Part shown: piece by piece, positions 8,997-17,543 of the stretch
How positions within the stretch are numbered: position 1 is the first letter of the stretch
Layout: each line of letters begins with the position of its first letter
Assembly: GCA_036563245.1 (NCBI GenBank)
Contig: DATCMU010000009.1
Span: 21,696 to 85,695 of the forward strand
Reading direction: 5' to 3'
Source: DATCMU01 sp036563245
GTDB lineage: Bacteria; Pseudomonadota; Alphaproteobacteria; Rhizobiales; Devosiaceae
DNA length: 64,000 bases
The notes under the pieces: model-generated
What the model was told of the DNA's origin: nothing
Database searches by the model: none
The model's input: the letters and a program-made list of their open reading frames with translations, nothing else
Translations under genes and position numbers: made by a program

Positions 8997-9238
8997 TTGG
9001 CGTCTCCCTGCTGCCCCTCGCCGGCGCTCCATCCGAAGACATGCTCAATGCCAACACCGAATGCATCGGCAATGCGGAAGGCGACCTCGAGCGAGGGAGA
9101 ATAGCGTCCCTGTTCAATTGCAACGATAGTCTGCCGGCTGACGCCCACCTTGTCCGCCAACGCTGCCTGCGTCATCTCGCCGGCATCGAACCTGAGCCGA
9201 CGGATAACATTGGTGATTTGCGGCCTGCCCTTGCCCAT
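8993..9238 (-). CDS. Small XRE-family helix-turn-helix regulator
   Basis: 81-residue DNA-binding protein of the Cro/C1 (YozG-like) type. It has an HTH at about residues 17-40 (TQAALADKVGVSRQTIVAIEQ), then YSPSLEVAFRIADAFG, which is characteristic of this subfamily, and a short acidic tail. Such proteins are often paired with a small multi-pass membrane protein, as here (the gene immediately upstream). The stop overlaps the start of the MDR oxidoreductase, implying co-translation. It probably autoregulates the operon; the signal is not known. Confidence 0.88.
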   Translation of the reverse strand: MGKGRPQITNVIRRLRFDAGEMTQAALADKVGVSRQTIVAIEQGRYSPSLEVAFRIADAFGVGIEHVFGWSAGEGQQGDAK

Positions 9239-9241
9239 CGC

Positions 9242-9673
9242 TCAGCCAAGCCTGCGATAGGTCAGTTGCGAAACCGTCTCGGCAATACCGCCCAGCAGCA
9301 TTGCGCTGAACACCCCGTAGACCGCAACAACCGGTATCGCCCCCAACGCGAGCGCAATCAGCGTTCCGGCGATCCCCATTGAAAGCGCCACGTAGGCATT
9401 GCGCGACGACCGCGCATTGATCAGCCGGTCGCGCTCGTCAGTCCGCCCGTCCGGCATTTCGCCGCGCCTGACGATAGACACCAGAACGGCACCCAGGATC
9501 GTCGTCGCTATGGTGATAACGGCCATGGCCAGCACAGCCCACAGCACCCTGGCAGCGGCGTCCGACACCGTTTCTCCCGCCACCTGCCCGCTCAGGGCCG
9601 CCCCGAAGAACCAGATTCCGATGGCGATCTGGACCAGCAGTCCGCAGATCGCACTGACCTCGCGCATCGACAT
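9242..9673 (-). CDS. Small four-helix membrane protein, partner of the HTH regulator
   Basis: 143 residues with four predicted membrane segments (about 8-28, 40-64, 92-110 and 113-133) separated by a basic/acidic cytoplasmic loop (RRGEMPDGRTDERDRLINARSSR, residues about 69-91). The arrangement and the linked YozG-like regulator resemble DUF2178-type proteins, but I do not assign a function. First gene of the operon; an AGGGAGGGT ribosome-binding site precedes the ATG at 9673. Confidence 0.7.
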   Translation of the reverse strand: MSMREVSAICGLLVQIAIGIWFFGAALSGQVAGETVSDAAARVLWAVLAMAVITIATTILGAVLVSIVRRGEMPDGRTDERDRLINARSSRNAYVALSMGIAGTLIALALGAIPVVAVYGVFSAMLLGGIAETVSQLTYRRLG

Positions 9674-9816
9674 GGCACCCTCCCTGCTTCGATTGACGAA
9701 TGGCTATGTAAATTCAACACGACATAATGTCAATTTCTTTTGACATAGTGACCAAAAAACTTGACCCGTAGCAGGGAAACGCCGGATTCTCGTGACTTCG
9801 TGGATTTCAGTTGTGG

Positions 9817-9858
9817 ACAAAATGGCGCCGCCGGCCCCCTCATCGGGAACCGGCGGCG
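9817..9858 (-). terminator. Putative intrinsic terminator of rnpB
   Basis: Perfect nine-base stem (9826-9834 paired with 9850-9858) with a 15-base loop. On the minus strand it is followed by a short ATTTTG run. It starts directly after the mature 3' end of RNase P RNA. The U-tract is short, so efficiency is uncertain. Confidence 0.6.
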
Positions 9859-9864
9859 TGAAAC

Positions 9865-10250
9865 TTGCCAGCCGACCTGTAAGCCGGGTTCTGTAAGGCC
9901 GAGGACCGGAGCCCTCGACGCGGTGATCATTCATCTGGGACGCCTGTTGCCAGGCGCCTCGTGCAACCAACCCGGACGACTGGCCCGGAAACGGGGCTGG
10001 GAGTTGCCTCCCGCGTCGTCCCTATTCGGTCTTGCTCCCGGTGGGGTTTGCCGTGCGGTCCCTGTTGCCAGGGGCCCGGTGCGCTCTTGCCGCACCCTTT
10101 CACCCTTGCCGCGCGGGGCGCGGCGGTTTGCTTTCTGTGGCACTTTCCCTGGGGTCGCCCCCGCCGGGCGTTACCCGGCACCGTGTTTCCTTGGAGCCCG
10201 GACTTTCCTCCCCGCATTGCGGAGCGATCACCCGGTCGACTGGCCGGCCC
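9865..10250 (-). ncRNA. rnpB: RNase P RNA, bacterial type A
   Basis: Catalytic RNA of ribonuclease P, which matures tRNA 5' ends. On the minus strand the universally conserved GAGGAAAGTCCGGGCT (10195-10210) and ACAGAACCCGGCTTA (9880-9894) form helix P4. The ten-base P1 helix is intact: 10234-10243 pairs with 9869-9878, with one G-U pair. Internal landmarks such as AACCCCACCGGGAGCAAG and AGATGAATGATC are also present. The ends are set from P1 and are approximate to a few bases. No protein is encoded; open frames across this interval on both strands are artefacts of the GC-rich RNA. Confidence 0.97.
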
Positions 10251-10298
10251 ACATATGGGCACCCTCCCCGGCCCGTCAAGCGGGCAGGTCAAACCGGC

Positions 10299-11000
10299 TC
10301 AGAGTCGGCGCGCTTTGGCGATGCTCTCATAGGCCGAATTGATCGCGGCGAGCCGGGCGGTCGCCACCCCGATGAATTCCTCCGGCACGCCCTTGGCGAT
10401 CAGCCGGTCGGGATGGTGCTCGCTCACCAGCGTGCGATAGACCCTTCTGACCTCGGCATCGCTGGCCGAAGGGTCGAGGCCGAGCACAAGGTAAGGGTCC
10501 GGCCCCTCGCTCCCCACCATGTGCTGCGCGGCGATCTGGGCGAACCGCACCTCGTCGAAGCCGAAGATGGTTCCCACGTCCTCCAGGTAGCCCAGTTCGT
10601 CCTCGTGGATCATCCCGTCGGCCGCCGCGATGAAGAACAGGCCATCAAGGACGTGCTCCAGCGTTGCCGGGCTGTCGGCGAACAGCCGCGCGATCTTTCT
10701 CGCATAGGAGCGGTATCCGGCCACGTCCTGCCGCGCCAGGTCGAACAGGCGCTGCACCTGCTGCTCGGAGCCTTGCGGAATCTCGACGGTCTGGCGGAAC
10801 GCCCTGATCTCGTCGGCGGTCACCACGCCATCCGCCACCGCCATCTTGGCGCTGAGTGCCACCAGCGCCAGCGTGAATGCAGCGTCCTTGCCGCCCGGCA
10901 GCCAGTTGTCCGGATCGAGCGCGGCGCCCAGCGATCCGGCAAGCCCGGTGCCTGCCGAAAAGGAGCCCACAAGTTCGCCAAGCTTCTGCCAGACTGCCAA
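10299..11000 (-). CDS. TerB-like / DnaJ-domain protein (DjlA-like)
   Basis: 233 residues. An N-terminal Gly/Ala-rich segment precedes a TerB-like helical domain (about 45-150) with acidic metal-binding-like motifs (KMAVADGVVTADE and AAADGMIHEDE, a duplicated D-G-x(3)-x-D/E pattern). A C-terminal J domain (about 165-230) carries the HPD motif in SEHHPDRL. This is the DjlA layout without an obvious N-terminal membrane anchor. Likely a DnaK co-chaperone of uncertain client. The start is TTG at 11000 with AAGGA six bases upstream; there is no competing ATG. Confidence 0.88.
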   Translation of the reverse strand: MAVWQKLGELVGSFSAGTGLAGSLGAALDPDNWLPGGKDAAFTLALVALSAKMAVADGVVTADEIRAFRQTVEIPQGSEQQVQRLFDLARQDVAGYRSYARKIARLFADSPATLEHVLDGLFFIAAADGMIHEDELGYLEDVGTIFGFDEVRFAQIAAQHMVGSEGPDPYLVLGLDPSASDAEVRRVYRTLVSEHHPDRLIAKGVPEEFIGVATARLAAINSAYESIAKARRL

Positions 11001-11151
11001 ATTCTGTCCTTTTCAATCGGCTACTTAAGTATGGTGGTAAAAGCCCTGCAGCGGTCTAAGGCCATCGCACGCCGGGCATCCGGTTTCAATGCGCGGCCAC
11101 CGGTGATCCGAACAGGAAACCAACCGCGTCTTTCTTGTTACGCACGCGACC

Positions 11152-11826
11152 TTAAAACAGATTGATCGGGCCGTCGGTGCCATCCTGCTGCGGCGGCGGG
11201 TTCGCCGTCGACGGCGGCTGCTGCGTGACCGGTTGACCGTCGATCGTTCCGGGCGGCAGAAGCGGCGAATCGCTGTTCGGCGCCGGCTGCAGCGGTTGAA
11301 GCGGCGGCAGATCGCTCGCGGTTGCCGGGCTCGTGCTGTCGCCACCATTGCCGAACAGGTCGATGGGATTGTCCTGGGTCGCATCCACCGCGTTCGGATC
11401 GCCCCCCTGCAAGGCAGTGTCGGGAGCGGTCGCATCGGTCAGCGGCGGCAGGGCGTTCGGATCGGCCGCCGGCTGCTGCGTCTGGTCGAACTGATTGAAC
11501 GTGCCCGTGACCGGATCCTGGGTGAGGATGCTGCCGCCGGGATCGGCGCTTGGTGCGACCAGGGCCGGCGATGTCGCATCCATCGACTGGGGCGCAAGAA
11601 GCGACGGATCGGTCGGCGTTGCCGCCTTTGCGGTCGCAGGCGGCGGGCTTGCCTGGTCCTGAGGCGCGGCTTGAGCACTGGCGTCGGAGGGCGCAGGTTC
11701 CTCGCTGGTCACCGCGACCGCCTGTTCGGGCGGCGGCAGGATGACCAGTTGAAAAAAGGCGTAGCCACCAATGGCCAGTAGCAACAGGAAAACCGCCACC
11801 GCGCCCATGGCCCAGCGAAGTTTCAT
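11152..11826 (-). CDS. Membrane-anchored Pro/Asp/Gln-rich protein of unknown function
   Basis: 224 residues. A basic start MKLRW is followed by one strong hydrophobic segment (about 6-30). The rest is low-complexity, rich in Pro, Ala, Asp, Gln and Thr, with no recognisable fold. The short word NLF, or a close variant, recurs (PIDLFGN near 150 and PINLF at the very C-terminus). Probably a single-pass protein with a disordered periplasmic tail. ATG at 11826. No operon partner is evident: metF lies upstream after a 69-base gap and the J-domain gene follows after about 150 bases. I do not recognise the family. Confidence 0.6.
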   Translation of the reverse strand: MKLRWAMGAVAVFLLLLAIGGYAFFQLVILPPPEQAVAVTSEEPAPSDASAQAAPQDQASPPPATAKAATPTDPSLLAPQSMDATSPALVAPSADPGGSILTQDPVTGTFNQFDQTQQPAADPNALPPLTDATAPDTALQGGDPNAVDATQDNPIDLFGNGGDSTSPATASDLPPLQPLQPAPNSDSPLLPPGTIDGQPVTQQPPSTANPPPQQDGTDGPINLF

Positions 11827-11895
11827 GCCAGACAGCCTTTCTTTCGCTCCACCAGGCTCAACAATACGCCCAAATTGACCGTTTTGTGATCCATC

Positions 11896-12810
11896 TCAGG
11901 CTGGGGACGACTCGCAGCGCCGGCCAAGTACCCGGGCCAGCGCCAGAACCAGATTGGAGCGGTTCATAGTATAGAAGTGGAATTCGCGCACCCCGTGATC
12001 GACGAGTTCGGTCACCTGCTCGGCGGCAATGGCTGCCGCGACGAGGGCATGGGTCTCGGGGTCGTCCTCCAGCCCCTCGAAGCGATCCGCCACCCATTCG
12101 GGTATCGACGCCCCGCACTTGAGGGCAAATCCCGAAACCTGCCGAAAATTGTGGATCGGCTGGATTCCCGGCACGATGGGCTTGTCGATCCCGGCCTTGC
12201 GGGCGCGCTCGACGAAACGCCAGTAGAGATCGTTGTCGAAGAACATCTGGGTGATGGCACGGTCGGCGCCGGCATCGAGCTTGCGCTTGAGGTTCGCGAT
12301 GTCCGCGTCCCAGTTCGGGCTTTCGGGATGCTTTTCGGGATAGGCGGCAACCGAAATGTCGAAATCGCCGATTTGCCGGATGCCCGCCACCAGTTCGGCC
12401 GCGTCGCGATAGCCCTCCGGGTGCGGCTCGAAACGTGTCCCCACGCCCCCGGCCGGATCGCCGCGCAGGGCCACTATCCGCGTGACACCGGCCTCGAGAT
12501 ACCCGCGAACCACCGCGTCGACCTCGGCGCGCGACGCCCCCACGCAGGTCAGGTGCGCCGCCGCGTTCACGCCGGTTTCGCGGGTGATCCGCGACACCAG
12601 CCGCAGCGTGCGCTCGCGCGTGGAACCGCCCGCGCCATAAGTCACGGATACGAAACGTGGGCCGAGCGGGGCCAGCCGCGCCAGCGATTCCCAGAAACGC
12701 TCTTCCATCGCGTCGGTCTTGGGCGGGAAGAACTCGAATGAAAGATGCAGCGGTGGCCGTCGGCTCCCCGGAAGATGGCTGACCCGGGGTTCCGCACTGG
12801 TCTGGTTCAT
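11896..12810 (-). CDS. metF: Methylenetetrahydrofolate reductase MetF
   Basis: FAD-dependent reduction of 5,10-methylene-THF to 5-methyl-THF, the methyl donor for methionine synthesis. TIM-barrel protein of about 304 residues with the family features FEFFPPKTDAMEERFW near the N-terminus, FVSVTYGAGGSTRERT, and RGDPAGG with the C-terminal SIPEW region. The ATG at 12810 overlaps the stop of the upstream ArsR-methyltransferase gene (ATGA), so the two are translationally coupled; a start 17 codons earlier would lie inside that gene and was not used. The pairing places methyl-cycle supply under the regulator's control. Confidence 0.96.
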   Translation of the reverse strand: MNQTSAEPRVSHLPGSRRPPLHLSFEFFPPKTDAMEERFWESLARLAPLGPRFVSVTYGAGGSTRERTLRLVSRITRETGVNAAAHLTCVGASRAEVDAVVRGYLEAGVTRIVALRGDPAGGVGTRFEPHPEGYRDAAELVAGIRQIGDFDISVAAYPEKHPESPNWDADIANLKRKLDAGADRAITQMFFDNDLYWRFVERARKAGIDKPIVPGIQPIHNFRQVSGFALKCGASIPEWVADRFEGLEDDPETHALVAAAIAAEQVTELVDHGVREFHFYTMNRSNLVLALARVLGRRCESSPA

Positions 12811-13802
12811 TCGGCTGCGTCCTTGTTGTGCGACTGCGTTTGTATGTCCCGAAGCATCCACAGGCAGACCGTCAGGCCCCGCTCGTCGCCGGGATTGGGA
12901 AAGGATTCGAACCGCTCCACGCCAAGGCCCGCCGCACTTGCCCAGGCGCCCATTTGCGCTTCGGACATGCCGAGCCTGCGGTGCGCGTGTTCCTGCCGGA
13001 GGAATTCGAGATCGTGGGGCGCGAAATCCACCACCAGGACGCCACCGCCCGCCCGAAGCCCCTTGCGCGCCTCGATCAGGATCTGGCCCGGATCGTCGAA
13101 ATAGTGCAGCACCTGGTGCAGGACGATCAGGTCGGCGGGGCCGCTCGTCCCCTCGAGCGCCGAGATATCCCCCGGCCTCACCTGCGCGACGCTGATTCCG
13201 GCCTGGGCGAGTTTCGCCCGGGCGATGGCGATCATTTCCCGGTTCGAATCGACACCGATCCCCCGATGATAGCGGCCCGCCAGAAGTTCCAGCATGCGCC
13301 CGGTGCCCGTCCCCAGGTCGAGCAGCGTTTCGACCGGACCCGGCCCGACCACATCCAGGATCGCCGATTCGACCGCTGATTCAGGAACATGCAGGCTGCG
13401 CAGCAGGTCCCAGCTGTCGGCCACCTTGGAGAAATAGGCACTTGCCTGCGCCTGATGCGCCTTGCGGACCTCCTGCAGCGCCAGGACGTCGGCCCGCCGC
13501 TGCGGATCGTCTTCCGACAGGTTGCCAACCAGCCACTCGACCAGATGCGCCGCGGCGCCCGAATGCGCCAGCCGGTAATAGGCCCAGGCGCCCTCGGCAT
13601 AGCGCTCGACAAGGCCCGCATCGGCCAGCAGCTTGAGATGCCGCGACACGCGCGGCTGGCTCTGCCCCAGGATATCGGTCAGGTCCTTGACCGAAAGCTC
13701 GCCGCTTGCAAGAAGCGCAAGCAGGCGCAGGCGGGTCACCTCACCCGCCGCTTTCAGCACATTCACCAGTTCGTCAAGCTCGGCCACCGCTCGCTCCATC
13801 AT
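12807..13802 (-). CDS. ArsR-family regulator fused to a SAM-dependent methyltransferase domain
   Basis: 331 residues in two domains. Residues about 5-90 are an ArsR winged HTH (LLALLASGELSVKDLTDILG then SQPRVSRHLKLL). Residues about 140-290 are a class I methyltransferase with the SAM-binding motif LLDLGTGTGRMLELL and LIVLHQVLHYF. This fused form is common in alphaproteobacteria next to methionine-cycle genes. The SahR group of ArsR regulators senses S-adenosylhomocysteine; I infer, but cannot show, a similar role. It lacks the Cys ligands of metal-sensing ArsR proteins in the recognition helix. Two consecutive ATGs (13802 and 13799); the first lies inside the palindromic operator. Confidence 0.9.
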   Translation of the reverse strand: MMERAVAELDELVNVLKAAGEVTRLRLLALLASGELSVKDLTDILGQSQPRVSRHLKLLADAGLVERYAEGAWAYYRLAHSGAAAHLVEWLVGNLSEDDPQRRADVLALQEVRKAHQAQASAYFSKVADSWDLLRSLHVPESAVESAILDVVGPGPVETLLDLGTGTGRMLELLAGRYHRGIGVDSNREMIAIARAKLAQAGISVAQVRPGDISALEGTSGPADLIVLHQVLHYFDDPGQILIEARKGLRAGGGVLVVDFAPHDLEFLRQEHAHRRLGMSEAQMGAWASAAGLGVERFESFPNPGDERGLTVCLWMLRDIQTQSHNKDAAE

Positions 13803-13823
13803 ATAAAGATATCTTTATATGAT
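13798..13823. promoter_or_regulatory. Perfect 26-bp palindrome, probable ArsR-family operator of the metF operon
   Basis: The half ATCATATAAAGAT (13798-13810) is exactly mirrored to 13823. The AT-only core stands out in GC-rich DNA. It includes the first ATG of the ArsR-methyltransferase gene, so binding would sit directly on the translation/transcription start. A -10-like TATCTTTAT lies inside, suggesting a leaderless or very short-leader mRNA repressed by the gene's own product. Confidence 0.85.
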
Positions 13824-13877
13824 AGGCGGGGTCGCGGTCCAGCCCCGATTGGCGCCCTTGTGGGCGGAAGTTCGAAG

Positions 13878-15014
13878 TCAGGCGACGCCGGCGCTGGCGG
13901 TCTCGCTGCCCGGAGAGCGGCGGCGGAACGAGTGTGCCCGCCACAACTCGAAAATGCCACTGGCCTCTTCGCGGCTGAGCGCCTCGTAACGATTACGCAC
14001 ATTCGCCTTGTCGGCTGGGCTCGGCAGGTCCCGCCACGGCATCACCGCAAAGGTCGCCTCGAACAGGTCGGCGGCGAGCCCCAGCGCCTTGGCCGCGACG
14101 GTCATGGCAACATAATCCTGGGTCGCCAGCCATTTCACCACGACTTCGGGGGCCACCCGGAGCATCACCGTCAACCCGGCGGCGCTATGGTGGCCGTATC
14201 CGAATCGCGCGAATCGGGCGAGCGCCCGCTCATCGAGCTGCCGACGATCGGAGAGGGCCTTGACCTGGTTCCAGGCCATCTTCCACTCGTTGGCGCTGAA
14301 GCCGGCGCGGTTGCGCATCCGGTTGTAGACCACCGAGCTGACCTTGCCCACGGCGGCCTTTTCGTCCGGCTGCTCGACCAGCGAGAGCTGTTCGAGCACC
14401 TTGCCGCCGACAGCGCTGATCTCGCCGCGTACCGCGTCCCAGTCGAGGTCCGTCCGGCCCCTCAGGTCCGCCGCAATCTTTTCATTTCCTGCCGCGCGTT
14501 CGACAAGCCGCCGCATCGCGCTCTGGCTCAGTTCCGCGTTGCGGTTGCCCACCAACCGTTCCACGGCCTGCGCGCCGCCATGCTCCACGATCGCGTCGCC
14601 AACCCGGTCGGTCACCTTTTCGCGCCCGGCAATGGCCACCCGGTGGCCTTCGGTCTTTTGCGCCACGATTTCAATGAGATCATCATCGGACAAGACGTTC
14701 GAGAATTCCAGAAGCGGCTGGGCGACCTCGATGCTGTCATTGGCCAGCTTCACCACCACGGTTCCCGGAGCCCGGTCGAGCGGTGCCAAAAGCTTTGCCA
14801 CATGCGCCCGCGCCTCGGCTTCCACCAGGTCTGCGAGCTGGCAAAGCACCTCGTCATACTGGGAAACCTGTTCGTCGTCGCACCGATCTGACACGAAGGC
14901 GTAAAGTTGCGCCATGTTGCGGAAAAGCTGGTCCCGCTCGCTGGAATCGGATTCTCCGTTAAGCACGCGGAACGTCGTAAACGCTTTCACGTTCTCTTCC
15001 ACTTCCTGTGTCAT
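13878..15014 (-). CDS. DUF2336-domain protein
   Basis: 378 residues, almost entirely alpha-helical, matching the DUF2336 family found in alphaproteobacteria. It shows repeated HEAT-like helices with LAPLDRAPGTVVVKLAND, FSNVLSDDDLIEIVAQ and RRLVERAAGN. No signal peptide or membrane segment, so cytoplasmic. Function of the family is unknown. ATG at 15014. It is a single gene between katG (downstream) and the ArsR-methyltransferase/metF pair, without evident operon partners. The family call is confident; the function is not. Confidence 0.85.
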   Translation of the reverse strand: MTQEVEENVKAFTTFRVLNGESDSSERDQLFRNMAQLYAFVSDRCDDEQVSQYDEVLCQLADLVEAEARAHVAKLLAPLDRAPGTVVVKLANDSIEVAQPLLEFSNVLSDDDLIEIVAQKTEGHRVAIAGREKVTDRVGDAIVEHGGAQAVERLVGNRNAELSQSAMRRLVERAAGNEKIAADLRGRTDLDWDAVRGEISAVGGKVLEQLSLVEQPDEKAAVGKVSSVVYNRMRNRAGFSANEWKMAWNQVKALSDRRQLDERALARFARFGYGHHSAAGLTVMLRVAPEVVVKWLATQDYVAMTVAAKALGLAADLFEATFAVMPWRDLPSPADKANVRNRYEALSREEASGIFELWRAHSFRRRSPGSETASAGVA

Positions 15015-15139
15015 TCGTCATCCCCGGACTTCTTGCCGTTCTGGCCGCACCATGCCTGAGCAGAAGTGCGCATGAATTGAAACGGCACTCCGGGATTTGA
15101 ATAAAATGCGATCTTTCGCCGCCGCGCTCCCTTGAAACA

Positions 15140-15173
15140 TCGACGCCCCGGAGCCTTGCGGTTCCGGGGCGTC
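15140..15173 (-). terminator. Stem-loop downstream of katG
   Basis: Twelve-base perfect stem (15140-15151 with 15162-15173) and a 10-base loop, 25 bases past the katG stop. The following minus-strand sequence is only weakly T-rich (ATGTTTC), so it may be a terminator or an mRNA 3'-end stabiliser. Confidence 0.6.
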
Positions 15174-15197
15174 GTAATTGCCGTCGATCATACGCTC

Positions 15198-17372
15198 TCA
15201 GGCGAGGTCGAAACGGTCCGCGTTCATCACCTTGGTCCACGCCGCCACGAAGTCGTCGACGAACTTCCCGGCATTGTCGTCCTGGGCATAGACTTCGCTA
15301 TAGGCGCGCAGGACCGAGTTCGAACCGAACACCAGGTCCAGCCTGGTCGCGGTCCACTTGACCTTGCCGCTCCTGCGATCGCGGATCTCGAACAGGCCGT
15401 CGCCCGCGGGGACCCATTTGTTGCCCATATCGGTGAGATTGACGAAGAAGTCCGTCGTCAGGGCGCCGACGCGATCGGTGAAGACCCCGTGTCCGGTGCC
15501 GCCGTGGTTGGTTCCCATTGCGCGCATGCCCCCGACCAGCACGGTCATCTCGGGCGCGGTCAGGCCCATCAGCTGCGTGCGATCGAGCATCAGTTCCTCG
15601 GGGCTGACCACATAGTCCTTCTTCAGCCAGTTGCGGTACCCGTCGTGGATGGGCTCAAGCACATCGAAACTGTCCGCGTCGGTCATCTCGTCGGTGGCGT
15701 CGCCACGACCCGGCGCAAAGGGCACCGAAATATCGAACCCGGCCGCGCGGGCAGCCTTTTCGACGCCCACATTGCCGGCCAGCACGATCACATCGGCAAT
15801 GCTTGCGCCATATTCCGCCGCGATCGGCTCAAGGACCGAAAGGACCTTCTGAAGGCGGGCCGGCTCATTGCCCTCCCAGTCCTTTTGCGGTGCGAGGCGA
15901 ATGCGCGCGCCGTTCGCGCCGCCGCGCATGTCCGAGCCGCGGAAGGTGCGCGCACTGTCCCAGGCCGTCGAGACGAGTTCGGAGACGGACAGGCCCGAAG
16001 CGGCGATCTTCGACTTGACCGCGCCGATATCGTAACTGGTCGATCCCTTGGGCACCGGATCCTGCCAGATCAGGTCTTCCTCAGGCACGTCCGGCCCGAT
16101 ATAGCGGGCTCTCGGACCCATGTCGCGATGGGTCAGCTTGAACCATGCCCGGGCGAACGTCTCCTTGAAGTACTCGGGGTCGGCCATGAACTTCTCGCAG
16201 ATGGCGCGATAGGCCGGGTCCACCTTCATCGCCATGTCCGCGTCGGTCATCATCGGATTGTGCCGGATCGAGGGGTCGGTCGCGTCGACCGGCTTGTCTT
16301 CTTCCCTGATATTGACCGGCTCCCACTGGTTTGCGCCGGCCGGACTCTTCTTGAGCTCCCATTCATAGCCGAACAGCAGGTCGAAATAGCCCATGTCGAA
16401 TGTGGTCGGATGGGTCGTCCATGCGCCTTCGAGGCCCGAGGTGATGGCGTTGGCCGCCTTGCCGCCCATATGCGGATTGTCCCAGCCAAGCCCCTGCATT
16501 TCGGGGCCCGCGGCTTCCGGTTCGGGTCCGAGTTTCGATGCATCGCCATTGCCATGGGTCTTGCCCACGGTGTGGCCGCCCGCGGTCAGCGCGGCGGTCT
16601 CCTCGTCGTTCATGGCCATGCGGGCGAAGGTCTCGCGCACCTGTGCGGCGGTCTTGAGCGGGTCGGGCTTGCCGTTCACCCCCTCGGGATTGACGTAGAT
16701 GAGGCCCATCTGCACCGCGGCCAGCGGGTTCTCCATGGTCGCGGGATTATCGACGCTTTCATAGCGATTGTCGCTGGGCGCCAGCCATTCCTTCTCCGCG
16801 CCCCAATAGGTATCCTTTTCCGGGTGCCAGATGTCTTCGCGGCCAAAACCGAAGCCGAACGTCTTCAGGCCCATGGATTCATAGGCCACATTGCCCGCAA
16901 GGATGATCAGGTCGGCCCAGGACAGCCTGTTGCCGTATTTCTTCTTGATCGGCCATAGCAGGCGCCGCGCCTTGTCCAGGCTGGCATTGTCCGGCCAGGA
17001 ATTGAGCGGCGCGAACCGCTGGTTGCCGGTGCCCGCACCGCCGCGCCCGTCGGCCAGGCGATAGGAGCCCGCCGCGTGCCAGGCCATGCGGATCATCAAT
17101 CCGCCATAGTGGCCCCAGTCGGCCGGCCACCACTCCTGGCTGTCGGTCATGAGGGCGGTCAGGTCCTTCTTGAGCGCCTCGACATCGAGCTTCTTGAGTT
17201 CCTCGCGATAGTCGAAGCCCTTGCCAAGCGGATTGGTCTTGGTGTCGTGCTGGTGCAGGATGTCGAGGTTGAGCGCATTCGGCCACCAGTCCATGTTCGA
17301 CACGCCAACTTCGGTAATCGCGCCGTGCATCACCGGGCACTTGCCCGCGCTATCGTCAAGCTTCTTGTCCAT
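15198..17372 (-). CDS. katG: Catalase-peroxidase KatG
   Basis: Haem enzyme that removes hydrogen peroxide by catalase and peroxidase activity. 724 residues in two peroxidase-like halves. Distal pocket Arg95, Trp98 and His99 (in RMAWHAAG), proximal His267 (in HTVGKTHG), and all three residues of the Met-Tyr-Trp adduct (Trp98, Tyr226 in LIYVNPEG, Met252 in FARMAMND) are present, so catalase activity should be intact. I start at the ATG at 17372, which has GGAG six bases upstream; an ATG four codons earlier lacks such a site. Divergent from oxyR. Confidence 0.97.
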   Translation of the reverse strand: MDKKLDDSAGKCPVMHGAITEVGVSNMDWWPNALNLDILHQHDTKTNPLGKGFDYREELKKLDVEALKKDLTALMTDSQEWWPADWGHYGGLMIRMAWHAAGSYRLADGRGGAGTGNQRFAPLNSWPDNASLDKARRLLWPIKKKYGNRLSWADLIILAGNVAYESMGLKTFGFGFGREDIWHPEKDTYWGAEKEWLAPSDNRYESVDNPATMENPLAAVQMGLIYVNPEGVNGKPDPLKTAAQVRETFARMAMNDEETAALTAGGHTVGKTHGNGDASKLGPEPEAAGPEMQGLGWDNPHMGGKAANAITSGLEGAWTTHPTTFDMGYFDLLFGYEWELKKSPAGANQWEPVNIREEDKPVDATDPSIRHNPMMTDADMAMKVDPAYRAICEKFMADPEYFKETFARAWFKLTHRDMGPRARYIGPDVPEEDLIWQDPVPKGSTSYDIGAVKSKIAASGLSVSELVSTAWDSARTFRGSDMRGGANGARIRLAPQKDWEGNEPARLQKVLSVLEPIAAEYGASIADVIVLAGNVGVEKAARAAGFDISVPFAPGRGDATDEMTDADSFDVLEPIHDGYRNWLKKDYVVSPEELMLDRTQLMGLTAPEMTVLVGGMRAMGTNHGGTGHGVFTDRVGALTTDFFVNLTDMGNKWVPAGDGLFEIRDRRSGKVKWTATRLDLVFGSNSVLRAYSEVYAQDDNAGKFVDDFVAAWTKVMNADRFDLA

Positions 17373-17527
17373 CTCGGTCTCCATTCATGGCTGCGGTGAT
17401 TCCGGCCTGGCAGATGCCAGTGCGCGGCGGGCGCACACGTATTGCGTCCGGAAATCTCTTCCACCTTTGTGGCTTTACTATCACGCGCGCCGGTCGATCA
17501 GGCAAATTGATTAGTGTTCTTGTTGTG

Positions 17528-17542
17528 ATAAGTTATTCTTAC
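17528..17542. promoter_or_regulatory. Dyad in the katG-oxyR intergenic region, possible OxyR half-site
   Basis: Imperfect inverted repeat ATAAG-N5-CTTAC ending two bases before the oxyR ATG; it resembles one ATAG-N7-CTAT half of an OxyR site. The whole 150-base divergent region becomes AT-rich from about 17505. A second half-site at the standard 22-base offset is poor, so this is tentative. Confidence 0.35.
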
Positions 17543-17543
17543 C

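Noticed and set aside
9761..10342. Open frames on both strands across 9.8-10.3 kb
   Set aside because: This interval is RNase P RNA; its conserved helices explain the sequence.
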